From Desulfonatronospira sp. (lineage in GTDB: Bacteria; Desulfobacterota; Desulfovibrionia; Desulfovibrionales; Desulfonatronovibrionaceae): a DNA stretch of 21,503 bases. Below are positions 21,465-21,503 of the stretch, piece after piece; positions within the stretch are counted from its first letter, which is position 1, and each line of letters opens with the position of its first letter. A program made the translations under genes and the position numbers. A model generated the notes under the pieces. The model did no database searches and had not been told where the DNA came from. It was given only the letters and a program-made list of their open reading frames with translations. The stretch is from positions 1 to 21,503 of the forward strand of contig PWSL01000191.1 of the NCBI GenBank assembly GCA_003563255.1. The letters are read 5' to 3'.

Positions 21465-21503
21465 ATGTTTGTGGAAATCCTGGCCCTGGCAGTAATCATG
21501 TAC
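21465..21503 (+). CDS. possible start of a small membrane protein, cut by the window edge
   Basis: An ATG at 21465 follows GGAGGGG (21454-21460) and opens the frame MFVEILALAVIMY, which is hydrophobic like the beginning of a transmembrane helix. An in-frame ATG at 21411 would add 18 residues but has a poorer ribosome site. Only 13 codons are visible, so the product cannot be identified and the gene itself is not certain. It lies outside the defence operon. Confidence 0.35.
   Translation, partial: MFVEILALAVIMY

Overview
The window is almost entirely one defence-type operon on the plus strand (about 454 to 21331). It lies between the 3' end of a Nudix hydrolase gene on the left and a short stretch with the start of another gene on the right. 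The genes recognised are those of DNA phosphorothioation (PT), the replacement of a non-bridging phosphate oxygen in the DNA backbone by sulfur, and of the PT-dependent restriction set. The best match is an SspABCD-type modification system combined with an SspFGH/DptFGH-type restriction module. The host is a bacterium, but the sequence does not name it. The mixed composition (about 50% GC with AT-rich islands near 30%) and tight gene packing fit a mobile defence island in a Gram-negative such as a gammaproteobacterium or a member of Desulfobacterota; that is a weak guess.

Layout: Nudix C-terminal part (2-445); sspB-like DUF4007 protein, the putative nickase (454-1341); sspC-like large P-loop ATPase (1338-4754); sspD-like PP-loop ATP pyrophosphatase/PAPS-reductase-fold protein (4756-5601); sspA-like cysteine desulfurase (5610-6743); dptF/sspF ATPase carrying an extra N-terminal domain that looks like a phosphorothioate-binding SBD (6745-9054); dptG/sspG (9047-10678); dptH/sspH HerA-like ATPase with a candidate PD-(D/E)XK site (10690-16200); a second, diverged DUF4007 protein (16193-17035); and a second large ATPase of the SspC/BrxC type (17054-21331). 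Junctions are overlaps of 4-8 bases or gaps of 1-18 bases, so the nine genes probably form one transcription unit. No DndB, DndD, DndE or SspE-like gene, transposase, integrase, tRNA, rRNA or CRISPR array is seen.

Inferred working model: the desulfurase (SspA) takes sulfur from cysteine and passes it to SspD, which activates the DNA backbone with ATP. The DUF4007 protein SspB nicks the DNA and the SspC ATPase drives or licenses the reaction. DptF/G/H then form a PT-sensing restriction complex in which the F subunit may read the mark directly and the H subunit may translocate and cut. The unusual parts are the SBD-like fusion on DptF and the second DUF4007 plus ATPase pair at the end of the operon. 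That pair copies the layout of sspB-sspC and could modify the other strand, recognise another sequence, or act as an additional effector arm. Composition is mosaic: the SBD part of DptF, the 5' part of dptG and the 3' end of the last gene are far more AT-rich than the rest of their own genes.
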